From NCBI RefSeq assembly GCF_009730915.1, contig NC_052481.1:1860001-1924000 (forward strand): 64,000 bases of DNA, given 5' to 3'. Below the pieces are notes generated by a model. The model had not been told where the DNA came from and made no database searches. It worked only from the letters and a program-made list of their open reading frames with translations. Source of the stretch: Dioscorea cayenensis subsp. rotundata (lineage: Eukaryota > Streptophyta > Magnoliopsida > Dioscoreales > Dioscoreaceae). Made by a program: the position numbers and the translations under genes. Below, in pieces: positions 37,439-48,900 of the stretch (positions are counted from its first letter, which is position 1; every line of letters starts with the position of its first letter).

Positions 37439-38408
37439 CAATGTTTTTAAAACCGGACCGGCCGGTCGGACCGAAAAACCGGGAACCGACCCATAGTCCG
37501 GTCCGGTTTTAGAATTAATGTTGACTAAATTTTGAACCGGCCAAGCCCACTACGTGAACTGACCTGGTTGGACCAAAAACCGGATGGAACCCGGTTTTTA
37601 ATTTTTTTAATTTTTTTAATGTAAGAAAGGACTTAGGGGCATGAATTGGCTCTTTTTATTTTTTTCTTAATTTTTATGATGCTTCTTTGAGTCTTGATTT
37701 GTCGAAAATATTGTTTTGGATTCTTGAACTTTGGAGTTTGGAGGTATGAGAAAGAAACTTATAAATTATTTAAGAGGTATAGATTATTTAGGACTTATTT
37801 TATTTTATACTTTTATTTTAATGGTAATGATGATCAAATATGAGAATTAAATTAACCATACTTAGTTCTAATTTTGTTTTGAATTTTTTTGTTCATGTCT
37901 TGTCTCATCCTCATATAATTAGTAATTTAATTAGTGGTTTAATTTATATAGTTATCATCATCCATTTATGATTAATAGATTAAGAAATAAAAGATTTAGG
38001 GAGTTGTATTTGTTTTGAATTTTTTTGTTCATGTCTTGTCTCATCCTCATATAATTAGTAATTTAATTAGTGGTTTAATTTATATAGTTATCATCATCCA
38101 TTTATGATTAATAGATTAAGAAATAAAAGATTTAGGGAGTTGTATTTGTTGCTTTATATAGATTAATTATTTGAATCTTCAATAATTTTGATAAAATCAT
38201 AATAAGATAATTATGATTAAAAATATGATAAAGTTTGTTATTATATGTATATATATATATTATATGTATATTATATATATATAATATTTAAAATAATTAT
38301 TTATTTATGACGTCATCCGGTTTGACCAGAAGTCATCCGGTCGGACCGACTGACTCGTGACCCAAATATGAGACCGGTTCGTTATCCAGTCCGGTTTTAA
38401 AAACATTG
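37439..38408. mobile_element. Non-autonomous hAT-type element directly upstream of the PPR gene
   Basis: 970 bp with perfect 20-bp terminal inverted repeats (CAATGTTTTTAAAACCGGAC and its complement) and an 8-bp flanking repeat with one mismatch (TTGATAAG at 37431, TTGATAAA at 38409). Termini are rich in CCGGTC/GGTCCG; the core is AT-rich and contains a near-perfect 136-bp tandem duplication (about 37880-38150) and a TA-rich tract near 38243-38285. No transposase frame is present. Architecture and first bases resemble the element at 13296-14175. Confidence 0.9.
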
Positions 38409-38461
38409 TTGATAAATACCATAAGAAGCATGCAAGCAAAGAGTTCCATCTTTTTCAATGA

Positions 38462-40339
38462 ATGTCTCGTTGTTGTTTCTCGTTACTGTTTTTCAAACAA
38501 ACTCGTTTGTCCGCCCTGCAAAGCTCGGTTCTTCACATCCACTCTTCCAACCATGCCATCATCGACCACATCCGCCATGGCGACCTCGACTCAGCTCGCC
38601 ACCTCTTCGACATTATCCCCAACAAGACCAACATCTCCTGGAACACCATGCTCGCTGCCTACACCTACCAACCAGGGCATCTTCACTATGCCCTTCAACT
38701 GTTCGCCAAAATGCCCCAACCGGATGTCGTCTCTTACAACACCTTGCTCTCTTGCTACTTTCTCAACAATGAGACCGGCGCCGCTCGCGTGCTTTTCCGG
38801 GCTATGCCTGTCAAAGATGTAGCCTCTTGGAATACCATGATCTCTGGTTTGTGTCGCAATGGTGTGTTGGATGATGCCCGGAAGGTGTTTGATGAAATGC
38901 CTCACAGAAATGCGGTGTCTTGGAATGCCATTGTCTCTGGTTGCATTAAAGCTGGTGACTTGCGCTTGGCTGAGGATTACTTTAGACAAGCTCCTCACAA
39001 GAATGATCTTGTTTTACATACGGCGATGATCGCAGGGTATATGGGCGTTGGGGAGATCCTAGTTGCTCTGAAGATGTTTGATGAAATGCCTGTGAGAAAC
39101 TCAGTTACATGGAATGCAGTCATTGCTGGGTTTGTGGAAAATGGGAGGTCTGAGGATGGGTTGAAACTTTTCCGGAGAATGCTTGATGAAATGGAAGTGA
39201 GACCAAATCCATCAAGTTTTAGCAGTGTTTTACTGGGTTGTAGCAATCTTTCGGCATTGGAATTAGGGAAACAAATCCACCAATTAGCATGCAAATCGCC
39301 GATAGGCTCCAACCTCACTGTCTGCACTTCATTGCTGAGCATGTACTGCAAATGCGGTGACCTCGTTGATGCGTGCAAGTTATTTGATAGAATTCATCGA
39401 AAGGATGTTGTGACATGGAATGCGATGATCTCAGGGTATGCTCAGCATGGTTACGGCGTAAAGGCTATACAATTGTTTGATAAAATGAGAAAACTCGGAA
39501 AGCCGAAGCCTAATCACATTACTTTTGTTGCAGTGCTAACAGCTTGTAACCATGCAGGATTGCTTGAAGTAGCAACCCGATGCTTTGAATCGATGAAGTC
39601 TGATTACGGGTTAGAGCCGCAGTCGGACCATTACTCATGCATGGTTGATATATTCTGCAGAGCAGGTTCATTGGTGAAAGCCATTGGATTGATTGAGCAA
39701 ATGCCAGTAAATGTAAAACCACATCCGGCAGTATACGGAACTCTTTTAGGTGCATGCAGGGTACACAGAAACTTAGAATTCGCTGAATTTGCTGCGAAGA
39801 AACTAGTTGAGCTGGAGCCACAGAGTGCAGGCGCATACGTTCAATTAGCAAACGTCTATGCATCGATGAATAAATGGACCGATGTGTCTAGGATTCGGAA
39901 ATGGATGAAGGAGAATGATGTAGTGAAAATGCCGGGTTATAGCTGGATTGAATTGAAAGGTGTTGTTCATCAGTTCAGGTCTGGAGACAGATTGCATTCT
40001 CAACTTGGATTGATACATGCCAAGTTAAATGAATTGGAGGTGGCATCGAAAAGACTCGGATATGAACATGATCTGGATTCAGCATTGCATGATGTCGGGG
40101 TAGCACAACGGAGAATGCTGCTGTGGAGGCACAGCGAGAAGCTGGCTATCGCCTTTGGGCTGATTAATACTCCTCCCGGGAAAACTTTGCGAGTTTTCAA
40201 GAATCTGAGGGTTTGTGGAGATTGTCATAGAGCTATGAAGTTCATTGCTGGGATTGAAAGGAGGAGCATTGTTCTCAGGGATGCCACAAGGTTTCACCAT
40301 TTCAGTAATGGTACTTGTTCTTGTGGAGATTACTGGTGA
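38462..40339 (+). CDS. DYW-type pentatricopeptide repeat protein (organelle RNA editing factor)
   Basis: Single exon, 625 residues. It is a PLS-class PPR protein: tandem PPR motifs from about residue 31 to 400 (repeated [24 protein letters not shown] and [13 protein letters not shown] signatures), then E and E+ regions ([34 protein letters not shown]) and a DYW domain ending in DYW. The cytidine-deaminase signature is complete: [10 protein letters not shown] supplies His and Glu, and CGDCH plus the terminal CSC supply zinc ligands. The family binds organelle transcripts and converts specific C to U. The overall sequence recalls Arabidopsis At4g16835 (from memory). The N-terminus is short, basic and hydroxylated, consistent with mitochondrial or plastid import. 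Another ATG four bases upstream (38458) is in a different frame. A hAT-type element ends 53 bp before the start. Confidence 0.95.
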   Translation: MSRCCFSLLFFKQTRLSALQSSVLHIHSSNHAIIDHIRHGDLDSARHLFDIIPNKTNISWNTMLAAYTYQPGHLHYALQLFAKMPQPDVVSYNTLLSCYFLNNETGAARVLFRAMPVKDVASWNTMISGLCRNGVLDDARKVFDEMPHRNAVSWNAIVSGCIKAGDLRLAEDYFRQAPHKNDLVLHTAMIAGYMGVGEILVALKMFDEMPVRNSVTWNAVIAGFVENGRSEDGLKLFRRMLDEMEVRPNPSSFSSVLLGCSNLSALELGKQIHQLACKSPIGSNLTVCTSLLSMYCKCGDLVDACKLFDRIHRKDVVTWNAMISGYAQHGYGVKAIQLFDKMRKLGKPKPNHITFVAVLTACNHAGLLEVATRCFESMKSDYGLEPQSDHYSCMVDIFCRAGSLVKAIGLIEQMPVNVKPHPAVYGTLLGACRVHRNLEFAEFAAKKLVELEPQSAGAYVQLANVYASMNKWTDVSRIRKWMKENDVVKMPGYSWIELKGVVHQFRSGDRLHSQLGLIHAKLNELEVASKRLGYEHDLDSALHDVGVAQRRMLLWRHSEKLAIAFGLINTPPGKTLRVFKNLRVCGDCHRAMKFIAGIERRSIVLRDATRFHHFSNGTCSCGDYW

Positions 40340-40608
40340 GTGAGGACATGCAGGCTCTCAAGAAGTTAAAGAGAAGGATTTATATATATATATTAAGGCT
40401 GTAGAAATCTCAATAATGTTTGTTTTACAATTTATATAATCTAATAAAATTATTATTATTATTATTATTAAATATTAACTAAATTTTGTAAAAAAAAAAA
40501 TTAACTAATTAAAATATTATAGAGATGATTATATTTTTATATGGCCTCATTTAAAAAAAAGGAAAAATTAAATTGAGTATAACACGCTAGAAGAAGGGCT
40601 TGAACCTT

Positions 40609-40641
<33 letters not shown>

Positions 40642-41091
40642 AACTGAGCTACTCCAGCTTTTGTGAACTAGTAACATTATAATTTTAAAAATCCAGTAAA
40701 AAGAGAATTTTGAATTTATTATAGGATTGCATAAGGGCATGAACATGATTGGCATTTGCAACGGCAGGTTTTATTTCAAAAAAATTAAGAATTTACAATA
40801 TCAAGAGCCAAAAATTGATGACATAAACTTCCAACAATTGATATTTACTCATTAAAATAAAAATTAGAAACACCTGAGAATCATAACAATTAGATAAAAG
40901 AATGGTAAAAACACCAAATATCAGAATCCAACATCACTCTGAAACATGTTAACAGCATAAAATTTGCAAAGAAACACCTAAAAAACCCTATTGATTACAA
41001 TAAAAAAGATGCAAGACAACAACCAAGTTAAGTTTCTCAATGGGGAGGAAGCCTCGGAACAATAATCAGGCTATCGAAAATGCGGAATTGT
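40340..41091. other. Intergenic region around tRNA-Asn
   Basis: AT-rich 3' flanks of two convergent genes, with an ATT run at about 40448-40470. The only gene is the tRNA-Asn at 40585-40658. Confidence 0.7.
40585..40658 (-). tRNA. tRNA-Asn (GTT)
   Basis: A complete 74-nt cloverleaf on the minus strand: acceptor GCTGGAG pairs with TTCTAGC (with G-U pairs), D-arm GCTC...GAGC, anticodon stem TGTGG/CCACA around loop CTGTTAA (anticodon GTT), T-arm GAAGG TTCAAGC CCTTC, discriminator G. There is no intron and no encoded CCA. It matches the nuclear cytosolic plant tRNA-Asn type. It lies 245 bp after the PPR stop, on the opposite strand. Confidence 0.97.
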
Positions 41092-44000
41092 TTATGGAAT
41101 CACAGCTAACACAGCAAAGAGCAGCATCAAGATCAGCAACTTGCCTCTTACAAACACAATTGACGCCGATGACGATGAATTAGTACCGTGCGGAGTCTGA
41201 GCCCTGAAAACATTAATAATTTGAGAATGTTAGTATCAGCAGATGAATCAGAATGTCGAAGAATTGATGATGGAACTCGCGAGAACATACTTCTGCTTAT
41301 CTTTGAGCAGGCCACAGTAAAGGATATTGTCTGGGGGTGGCAGTTCAGTTTTAGTTGCGCTTTCTGGATTGACGACTTTTACGTACACCTCCTGACCGAG
41401 GTACCATGTGTCGAGGTTTTCGGCACGGATGTTCCAGATGCCAACATTGTCAAGTGACACGAGCACTGCAGTCCAAGCTCCGGGGAAAACCTGATCAGGT
41501 GAGAATGATGATTGTTACTAATGAAACATCATCAAAATAAGAGCATAAAACTCTACCTTTAATGTGTGCATGAATGTAGTTATGGAAAAACATGATATGT
41601 GAAATAATCCTAAAAGCTATTCTATAAATTAAACCTGACATTGGGCTTTCAAGTAAAATGGAATGATTCTTTGGATACATAATGGTTTGGAATATCCGTC
41701 AAGACAGAAAGGTATTTATATAGCAAGCAGCTTACTTATGAAGCTGAAACATGGATACCTTGTTGAATGCTTACTTTCAGTTGGTTGGCATCCTGACTAA
41801 CGAACATTCTGTTAATTCTTTATGCAAAATTGATGATCAGAAAAATCATGGTTTTCAAAGCAAAGATTCCAGTTTTTATTTTTATTTTTATTTTCAGAAA
41901 ATCAATAACTGATTAGAAGCAAAACCATTACTGAAATGCTGCAATCTAAGCAAACATTAAAGCAAGCTAAAATCCTCAGTTAAATTATAGCCAACATCAA
42001 TGTCAATTATCACAAATTCTACAGACTCAGCCCCTGCACCTTGTGTAGCTCACGGAACAAACGCAAATCCTTAAAGAACTACAATGCATGGAGAATGCAA
42101 ATGATAATCCTGCTTTGTAAAGTGTTTCACTAAGATTAATCTAGACTAAAACAACGATCCATTCTAACACAATTTCGCTATAATATTTTCCTTCTGACTT
42201 CAACAATTTGAAACTTGAAGCAAACTGTAGTACATGTAATCTAGCAAATCATAGAAATCTAAGCTGTGAAACTAATAGCAGATAAATAAAGCAATGGACA
42301 TAAACCATCTATACCAGAAAGCTCATGGAAGCAGCTAATAAATGATTGATGAAAATCATTTTAATCCAAGACAAGCATTTGGCAGATATTTTTACAAGTA
42401 AATTAAGATCCTCATAAACTTGTAACAGATGATTCCAGACGTGCAAACCACAAGCAATGATAAATTAACAAGGCAACAAGAATTTCAAGGGGAATCATGA
42501 GGAAGGTACCTGTGTAGTGCAGCGAGAGACACCATCCCATTTATTATAGTCACCTCTGCTGGCAGTAGTCCATTCTCCAAAACCCATACTGCAATTGATC
42601 GGGAGAAATTTTGCTTAGAGATACAAGACATTGATAAAGATTTAACTTACAACAGAAACGCAATACGTACCCAACAACAAAAAATGCATAACCATCCATA
42701 TGGTATGACTGAACTATCGTGTCGTTGTTCTGAAAAACAATTTCCATAAAACCCTTATAGGTACCGTTGATAACAGATGATCCAATACGAGGAGCTCCAC
42801 TAGTGGGTGGCATGGTGGGAAAATCAAGTGTGTACACTCCCTTCTCCTCAAATTGGTCAGCAAGTCTTAGGGGAGTACCAGGAGAAGTATATGAGATTCC
42901 ATTCAGGGTGGTTCGGCGTTTTCCATTAATGACCACCGGTGGCATGTTTCTCAGCAAATAAAATTGGGTAACATTAATCGAACCATATCGGAATGATCCT
43001 TGAGGGTTGGGACGAGCAGCACCAGTCGAGGTATTCATTCTGAAAAATCACAAAAAGGATGTCAGCCTCAGAGGTCTTATGTTTAATAGTTCTAGTATCT
43101 TGATTTAGGCCCAAAAAGAGACTAGAAGAACTGGGTCCCTCAAAATCCCGAGTTTAATCTATAATATTATGGAAAGCATAAAACTTGGTTGCTTTATTTA
43201 TATGTTATGCAAATACAGCTAAAAAAATTCAGAAATCAGGTTCAATAAGCATTGCATCGGCTTGGGTGTAAACCAAAAGAACCATAGACACTTTATTCTT
43301 GTTTCTTTCTTTTAGGGAAATCAGGTTAGTAAACTAAGAACAAAAAGAGGATAGGATAGATTGTATCTCTTAAGTACATTTCACTAAAGAAAGACATCAT
43401 CTAAGTATAAAATTTCAATAAAGCATTCGAAGAAGAAACCGACAACGAAAAATAACAATTTAGACATTTAAATTAGCTTGGCATGTTGTGTACGAAAACC
43501 TGATAGATTTGGCCTGGTTCATTGAGAATGACTTGTCATAGAAATCATTAGGAGGGTCAGGAAGAGGACCAGATGCCTTTCCCTTTGAATTAGAGTAATG
43601 CAGGATGGCGACTCCAGTAACTCTGGTCCAGAGTGACTCATTCACAAACCTAGCACTCGCCACGATATAGTAGTCAGTACTTGCGTTTTGATCCATTGTG
43701 ACCAAGATAGAGTATGACTGCCCAACATGAATGTCTAGGTTGGTATAATTCTGTTGCCAAGTGTATGACCCTTCAGTCTCAGCAAGAAGCATGTTATGGG
43801 ACTGGATTCTGAAGTTCAAACTAGTAGCCACACCAACATTGTGAACACGAATTCGATATGTTTTCCCTGATCCAAGTGCGCAATCATCATCAGACAAAGT
43901 CAAGAATTTTAGTACCAGTAAGCTGAAGAAATCACAAGAAAGAAGCGTTCTAACTTCAATTTTCTTCCAAACAATACTCTCAAATTGAGTTCAAACATAA

Positions 44001-44991
44001 GAAAAACAGAAACATTTCAGTGATAAATTCATGGAAGAAGCATCACCTGGCTGCACATTGATAGTCTCATAGTCAATGCCAGCAGCAACAAGAGTGTTAT
44101 TGTATCTATACGGTCCTTTTCCGTTCATCAGAACTCCGTCCGGCATCCCGAGACTCTTCCCATCATCAAGAGTCTTCCTTAAATCCTACAAAACACACAA
44201 AGCTCAGTTGAACTTCTCACTAGAATCAAATCAACGCCTTTTCTTCAACCATTCAGGAAGATGAACTTCTTACCGTATGGTTCCTAGTATACCAATCCCC
44301 AATGAAGAGCGTAATATCCCCATCAGGCAGGTTAAAGGGAACAGGGATCACAGCACGATTATTCACAGTGATGCCACCAAAGCCGCCGGCAGCACGCTGG
44401 AACTTGAGAGAAGGGAAGTAGAAGAAGCTACCAATCTGATCCTTGACTTGAAATTGGTAAGTCCAGTTCCATCCCGGCGGAATCGGGCAGTTCGTTCCCA
44501 GAACTCCATCCTGCCATGAGTTCTTCCGATGCTGGATCCCATCCCTGCCCAAAAATCACCCATTTACCATCAAAATCAAAGCCAAACTCAAAGAGATTCA
44601 AAGCAAGAAACCATTACCAAGTGATGAGCAATGATTCGTCAAGGGAGTTGAGCACATTGACAACCACGTTCCAGTTGGTGGTGATATTCATCACAGGACC
44701 AGGAAACTGCTTGTTAATGGTGATCACCTGCCAAAAATCCATCCAAAACCTCCATGAGAAACCAAAACAAAACTCTTCTAGGGTTTCATCTCATCACAAA
44801 AGGATCACCTGCTGAGGAACACCAAGCGGAGAAGCAGTGTCGTACTCCACGTTCCAGTCAAAGAATGCGAATGGATCTCCGGCGAAGCACTGCCCTATCA
44901 GCACCGAAGCCCAAACCAGCGCCGCCGCAGCCGTCGCCGCCGCCATGAACGCCGGCGAAAACGAAGAAGAAGAAGAAGAAGAAGAGACCAT
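41092..44991 (-). CDS. SKS: SKU5-similar (SKS) multicopper-oxidase-like GPI-anchored protein
   Basis: Nine exons: 44809-44991, 44618-44727, 44274-44544, 44047-44185, 43500-43866, 42671-43039, 42510-42588, 41291-41490, 41092-41203; 609 residues. A signal peptide (1-37, cleavage near CFA/GDP) precedes three cupredoxin domains. Family landmarks are TASPLGVPQQVI, SWQDGVLGTNCPIPP, GSFFYFPSL, MPDGVLMNGKGPYRYN, VTMDQNAS and YHMDGYAFFVVG. The HxH copper motifs of laccases are absent, as in SKU5 relatives. The end has a Ser/Thr-rich segment and a ~17-residue hydrophobic tail, a GPI-attachment pattern that points to the SKU5/SKS1/SKS2 clade. Such proteins act at the plasma membrane and cell wall in directional growth. 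A GAA repeat near 44962-44985 encodes eight Ser in the signal peptide. In-frame ATGs at 45048 and 44946 are alternative starts. Confidence 0.93.
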
Positions 44992-45960
44992 CACTAAAAC
45001 ACTGATATTTTTACAGAGACGAGGGACTAAAATGCAAAAACTTAACAAAATGGAAACGAGGATGAGAATTTAATAGAGAAGTTGAGCCCTCGATGCCCAA
45101 AAATAAGCATGATCTACTGAAATTACTAAAACACCCTTCATTCTTGTTCCTTTGTTGAGGGGCAAATCATAATTTCACGTACACTGAGATTATATTACCA
45201 AACTACCCTTGATTATGGTGGCTCGTTGTATATATTCTTTGTAATTTTACATTATATTTTGTGTAAAATAGTAAAATACTATTTGGCATGGTACTGACTA
45301 GGGTTTGCTATTAAGGAAAGTGAGTGAAATTAATTAGTAAATTTTTTAGGAATTTGGATGTGATTTATCACTGTACCTTAACATGATTGAATCTTTAATT
45401 ACCAAATCAAGAAAACCGGGTCTAATTACGAAAACACCCTCACATATGATCCCTCTGGGTTACTTTTCAAGAATAAAAGGAGTAAATCATAATTTACTAT
45501 ATTTCCTGTGAATAAATTACTAAAATGTCATTGATTGTGGTCCATTGCCTAATAAATTTTAATGCAAAATTTTAGGAAATTATATATATATATATATATA
45601 TATTGTTAACAATTCGGTTATGATTTTTTAGTGAATCTTGAGAGGATTGAGTCCTTAATTTATTTACCAAATAAAGATATTGGGTATAATTACGAAAACA
45701 ACCTTGATTATGGGGTATTGGATTATCTTTTTATGAAAAGGGGGCAAATTATAATTATAAACTTTTTGAAGTACTAGATGAGAATTTCGGTGTGACTTGG
45801 ATTTGTAGCCGTTGGGGTTTTGGTTGGTATGAACTGGAAAAACACGTGAACGGGATGAGCAAGTGTTTTTTAAAAAATTATGTCGTTTTTTTTTTCTTTT
45901 TGCAACTACACCCTTCACAAAACTTATATTATAAATTAGTCATTAGAAAAACTGTTTTTT
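44992..45960. repeat. SKS promoter region with three diverged repeats
   Basis: Three loosely similar units begin with AATTAC(T/G)AAAACA at about 45120, 45425 and 45688. Each is followed by a purine-rich block and CAAATCATAATT or CAAATTATAATT at 45166, 45486 and 45745. Spacing is about 305 and 265 bp. They lie directly upstream of the SKS start. Confidence 0.6.
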
Positions 45961-48900
45961 TTGTTTTATAATTCGTTATATATTTATCTAAAATACGCAT
46001 TTTATCCTAATAATTATTCTGTTATCAAGATAGTTAAAACCAATTGCATTGCAACTTGTTTTTTATTCTAATATTATTTTATTCATTTCAGGAAAAAAAA
46101 AACGAATTAAAACTAAATTAAATTTTAGTTAATGAGAAATTTGTTGATAATAATAATCATAAACGCTATATAATTATAAACCTTTTGAGGGATATATGTG
46201 AAAATTTGCAAGCCACTAATAGACAAGTAGAGCGTGCCAGCGAAAAGCCAGCTCGCGCCACTGATTGAGGATTTCGAGAATGATCAGCTGTTAGCTGTCA
46301 AATACGAAACACCGTGAAACGCTGTTTTATGAGTGCCACGTCAACAAAGTACAACTGAAAGTTGTGTGTTTGTGTTTGATGGAAGACAGCTGATCAGGCC
46401 TGATTGTCGGGCAAGCACATGCGGAGATGTGGGCCCCCACACAACGCGGTTTTTTTATCGGTTCACAATCAAATAATATTATTTTATTATATTATGGAGT
46501 AATTTGTTTGACTGGGTTTAGAATAAAATTAAATAATTATAAATTTATTTATTTATTTTTCTTTTTAGCATTTATAGTTTAATCCTAATTAATTAACCAT
46601 CAGTTATTAATTTTAAAAATAAAATAATATAATTTTATGATGTTACCAATTCCCCACTGAAGTTTGGCTCAATTTTTTTATAAATATTTTTAATATAGAT
46701 GAAAATTTAAATTTAAAACCACTTAATTATGTCATTGACCATCTATCATTAGAACAATTTTTTTTATATAATTTTATAAAAAAAATTTCTAGTTGATTGT
46801 ACAAAAGAAAATTTAATTGAAGAATATGGTCACGTATAATTTAGAATAAATTTTACTCTTAATAATAAATCTAATAATTTGCATGGTATTTACGGTTTTT
46901 TTTTTCATAACTAATCTTATAATGCTATTAATATATGCATATATATAATAAGTAATCTAGGGACATCTATCATAGTCGACAAATTATAATTCGATGGCTA
47001 TGATTATTATGAACAGTATCAAAACACATTCTACCTACCGTGTCATACAGTATTGTAAATAATAAATTGTGTACAGTATCTATATAAAATAAATAATCGA
47101 TAGATAATAATTACGACTGAATTAAAATAAATGTGGTTAAACAGCATGGAAGTAGGTTGAAGATGAATTGTTTTTAGGTTATCAATCAAGAAGTTTGATT
47201 CTTTCCGACAAGTGTTTGCTACCATTCAACAAACAAAACACTAAAATATATATATATATATTAATATATATGTGGGTGGTTGTGTGGTTCTTTGCTTGTA
47301 TGAGAGGCAGTGGAGCACCTTCAAAGTCACATCACATCACATTCTAATTTGAACCAAGTTAATCAAGCATTTTAATATGGATAATAATAATAATAATAAT
47401 ATCAATGAATTAATTAATTGGAAAATGGGAGGGTTGAAAAATGAAAGGAACATGGCCGACAACTTGCCAAAATTGTGATCCTTCTTCTATGTTGAGGGAT
47501 AAAGACATGCCATTTCTTCTTCTAGATTATCAAGCATATATTCCAATTTCATCAATTGAAGGATTCATTACATATAAAGTAATAATATAAATATTTCAAA
47601 TTAAAGAAGTTTATTATTTATATTATTGATTACCAAAGTACTTTACATTTTAATTTTTCATAAAATTTAGACAAACCATGCTAGGGTGTGTGTTGCCTCA
47701 TCAAAAAGGATATAAATGCATACGTTATAATTTAATAATTTAATATTTATGTGTAAAAATTTCATTTTATATGGTTCTCCTTCCTTTTTTATTTATTAAT
47801 TTTATCTAATTTACATTGATTAAGAATAATCAGTTGAAGTATGTTCTGATTTTTTTAATAAAATATAATCATTTCAGAAATGTGTAAGAATATGAAATTA
47901 ATATATCAATATATTTTGTGCCTTTGTGTGAATTAAGGTTCAAATTTATCTTATCGGTAATGACACAAAACATACGTTCTAATTTAATATTTATGTACAA
48001 AAAAATTTATTTATATATTTTTATTTAGATATAAAAAAATTGAAACTTTTATATTTATATGGTAGTATATAATTTATAATTAATTTCACACTGAAAATAT
48101 AAAAACATGAGTTAAATGAGTAAGCCGACATTGTCATTTAATAAACAATAAAAATCAAAATATTTGAATTTATCGAAATGCATTTAAACTAATAAAAATA
48201 AAGAAAAAAATTCAAGAAATAGAGAAGAAAAAAAAAAGTTGAAATATTAAGTGTGGCAACCGCCAACCGACACAAGAAAAAAATTACAAAAATTATAAAT
48301 AAACAAATGAATGAAAACATTAAGAAAGATATGGAATTTAAAATGTAGTAATAATAAGTGACCGTTGGAGCAAACAAGGAAGGGAACAATCCCCAACGTG
48401 GACTTTTCTAGATGTTTCCCCGGAGATCTGAAGATCCGCACGCTTGTCTAGGGAACACGAATTTTGAGGTAAAATGAACGGTTGTGATGAAATCAATCTG
48501 CAAGCATTCATTCATTGGTTATTATAAAAGGGTGCATGTTGACCAGAGAATACTAGGATTGGTTATGTATTTTTTTTGTATTTTGTGAATTTCTTTAATG
48601 AATCTTGGAAAATAGGATTTGAATTTAGTATGTTATTTTCTTGTTTTATATGTATGTTTTTTTAATAAAAGTGTGATCCATAGTAAATATGTGGGTCTCA
48701 TATTAATTATTTGCATATTTTAAAAAAATATTTTTAAATTTAAAAATAAAAGTGGATTTCACAATTTGAGCATTCAGTGGTCATTAAGGGTCAATAGTCA
48801 GTGAACGCTTGTGATAAAAGCTTAATCGAGTATAAATCCCTTTTAAAAATACTGTTAATATGTTATTTTCTTATTTTACATGTGTATTTTTTTACTTTTA

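Noticed and set aside
41188..41457. Plus-strand 89-codon frame at the SKS 3' end.
   Set aside because: It is the antisense of SKS exons 8 and 9, which have family conservation and splice sites.
41092..44991. Laccase or ascorbate oxidase.
   Set aside because: The copper-binding HxH motifs are missing and the landmarks match SKU5-similar proteins.
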